NCBI RefSeq assembly: GCF_040412425.1 | Contig: NC_089783.1 | Location: 37,374,125 to 37,438,124 of the forward strand | DNA: 64,000 nucleotides | Direction: 5' to 3' | DNA from: Macrobrachium rosenbergii | Lineage: Eukaryota > Arthropoda > Malacostraca > Decapoda > Palaemonidae | Part shown: in pieces, positions 62,219-64,000 of the stretch | How positions within the stretch are numbered: the first letter of the stretch is position 1 | Layout of the letters: every line of letters starts with the position of its first letter | The notes under the pieces: generated by a model | Database searches by the model: none | The model's input: only the letters and a program-made list of their open reading frames with translations | Told to the model about the DNA's origin: nothing | Program-made: the position numbers and the translations under genes

Positions 62219-62316
<98 letters not shown>
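62217..62316. repeat. (TA)n microsatellite
   Basis: About 49 TA units following the family G SINE. Confidence 0.97.
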
Positions 62317-62317
<1 letters not shown>

Positions 62318-63633
62318 TCATACATACACAATGATCCACTCTATTCTAGAACTGAGAGTTATCAATGCAGCATAATAAAATTGTAAAGAAACGTCTTACG
62401 TCTTCACGTAAAAAAGATGAGTACTATATTAGTCTGAATTTTATTTATTTTTAAGCCAAAATTATATTTACATGGCCTTTTAATGGAATTGCATCACACA
62501 GAAGCAATTTCATCGAAGGTCAAGGGAATCTCGTTTTTGTTTTAAAACAAATAGAATTTAGACTTAATACAGTAGTCATGAGCACTGAGGTTATGATAGC
62601 TCACCTGATAGGTCTCCAAATTAAGAATCAGTTCTTCTTTCTCTTAAATTGGTTGATAAATTTGTTGGTGAAATGTGCTCTAGCTTTGAAATATGGCCAA
62701 TGCCCAATGCACCCTTTCACCATATGTCAGAGTGGCATTCCCCCCGGCTTTCTAAAGCTGTCTCCGTCAAAAGGTGCATTCTAAATAATATGCATATATA
62801 ACATCAAAAATCCTTGGTCACAATTCCCCACTGATGCTCTGAAATCCCCTAGTGTGGGGGGGGGGTTAATTCCCCCTGGTTGAGAACGAGAACCTCTATA
62901 TTAGGAGAATCATTTCTGGAAAGGATGTAGAGGAAGCCACCTTAAAAATTAAAAATAAATTCGTTCTAATCATCAGAAGAGACGAGAAGTGGAGTCTGCT
63001 ACATCAAAATGCTCTGTCAGGCGCATGAAAATAATTTGCTTCCCTAAAACATCATTGTAATTAACAATCCCTTCTTTAGAAACATCTGTCTTTTGTTTTA
63101 GTTTTCACTTTTACTTTTTTTTTGGGGGGGGTTAGTCTCTACCGTCAGTTAAAGTTTAGAAGAACTAACAGCAAAACAGTAATCACACATATTTTATTTT
63201 CCTCTTGCTAAGATGGAACTCATTGTCCTTGTTGATTTTTCTCCATACGTACATCTGTGTAATCTCTCTAAATTGATGAAATGAGAATAGCAAAGCAAGC
63301 ACGATGGTAGATGCGAGATCTAAATTAAACGGTAATTAAATTCATGAAACATATAAATGGGATGGAATGCAATTACCTAAATTGGCCTCCATGACGCCTC
63401 TGGAACAGGGGTCGGGGTGGGGGGACATATGGCCAGCATATGAGGGAATTTGGGGAGGGAGGGGATATTAAGAGATGAGAAAGGTGGGAGAGGGGACAGG
63501 GAATAAGGAATTGAGTTTATGTAACAGAAGGGAAGGCTGGTATTATTTGAAAGTAGAGGGTAATGCATTAAAATAGAATATGATCGCATAATGGAAAATG
63601 ATAATCTTTTATCACACATATCTGTAACAAGAT
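62317..63633. other. single-copy AT-rich DNA, nothing recognised
   Basis: Frames 62578-62784 (plus) and 63377-63619 (minus) have no recognised domain. G runs occur at 62857-62866 and 63123-63130. Confidence 0.45.

Positions 63634-63671
<38 letters not shown>
63634..63671. repeat. (CT)n microsatellite
   Basis: About 18 CT units. Confidence 0.96.
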
Positions 63672-63673
<2 letters not shown>

Positions 63674-64000
63674 GATGCAGCAAACCTACTGTTCCATCTA
63701 GCTTAGAAGGATTTTTACTGCTGCATATTCCTAGATTAGAGGATTAACTTCGGCCTTTCAAAATGTATTCTGGAGGCAAAAACAATTCATTTTTTACCTG
63801 TATAAACCTTTCTAAATTTACACGCTTCTTTTTTTCTGGTGAAATCTATAATTTCCAGGAGACAACAGAAACTGTTTCTTGCGAGTATGTTAAGTGGGTT
63901 CACTTGGAAAAAGTATTGGTTCTTCCTAAAAGAATTCAGCTCATTAAACGCTTCTATTGGCTTCATTCATCAGTCGGGTCTTGTTACTTTGCTAATCTTT
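63672..64000. other. single-copy DNA to window end
   Basis: Nothing recognised. Confidence 0.5.

Overview
This window is eukaryotic, repeat-dominated, non-coding DNA. I find no gene that I would defend as intact and functional. There are no bacterial-type operons, no rRNA and no canonical tRNA. The coding signal that can be recognised is three broken pieces of RTE-type LINE retrotransposons: an endonuclease piece at 44.99-45.17 kb, a reverse transcriptase piece at 46.0-46.14 kb, and a reverse transcriptase C-terminus with its simple-repeat tail at 57.98-58.36 kb. The very high density of long (TA)n, (GA)n/(CT)n and (AAT)n arrays, with several abundant SINE/MITE-like families, fits a decapod crustacean. 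From memory, families A and B below resemble sequences common in palaemonid prawns such as Macrobrachium. That taxonomic call is an inference and was not searched.

Layout. 0-3.1 kb: two unrelated minisatellites side by side (32-bp and 46-bp units). 3.1-3.8 kb: a GC-rich island with an NRF-1-like site, then a compound trinucleotide array. 4-16 kb: single-copy AT-rich DNA with six copies of family A, an inverted pair of family B, a 36-bp minisatellite and several GA/TA arrays. 17-20.5 kb: a family B SINE with perfect target-site duplications, a 2.2-kb satellite of 73-bp units, and an old diverged tandem repeat. 21-31 kb: (ATT)n-punctuated repeats, fold-back elements and TA-tailed elements. 31-42 kb: more A and B copies, CT-punctuated tandem repeats, a tRNA-derived SINE and one unrecognised open frame at 37.2-37.6 kb. 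42.8-44.5 kb: a 27-bp CT-rich satellite that holds the longest open frame of the window (223 codons, very probably not a gene). 45-64 kb: LINE relics, further SINEs, GA-punctuated repeats and fold-back elements, one of which carries a hammerhead-ribozyme-like core on both strands.

How the parts relate. Much of the microsatellite DNA appears to be the grown-out tails or ends of retroposons. (AAT)n follows the family E 3' end, (TA)n follows the family G 3' end, (GAA)n follows the RTE LINE stop codons, and several palindromic elements sit between two simple-repeat arrays. Short spacers are also amplified together with GA or CT tracts at five places. The biology here is retroposition, fold-back formation and repeat expansion rather than a gene pathway. 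Nearly all open frames over 60 codons lie in simple repeats, satellites or dispersed repeats. Copy counts and borders were read by eye and are approximate to a few bases, more at degenerate ends.
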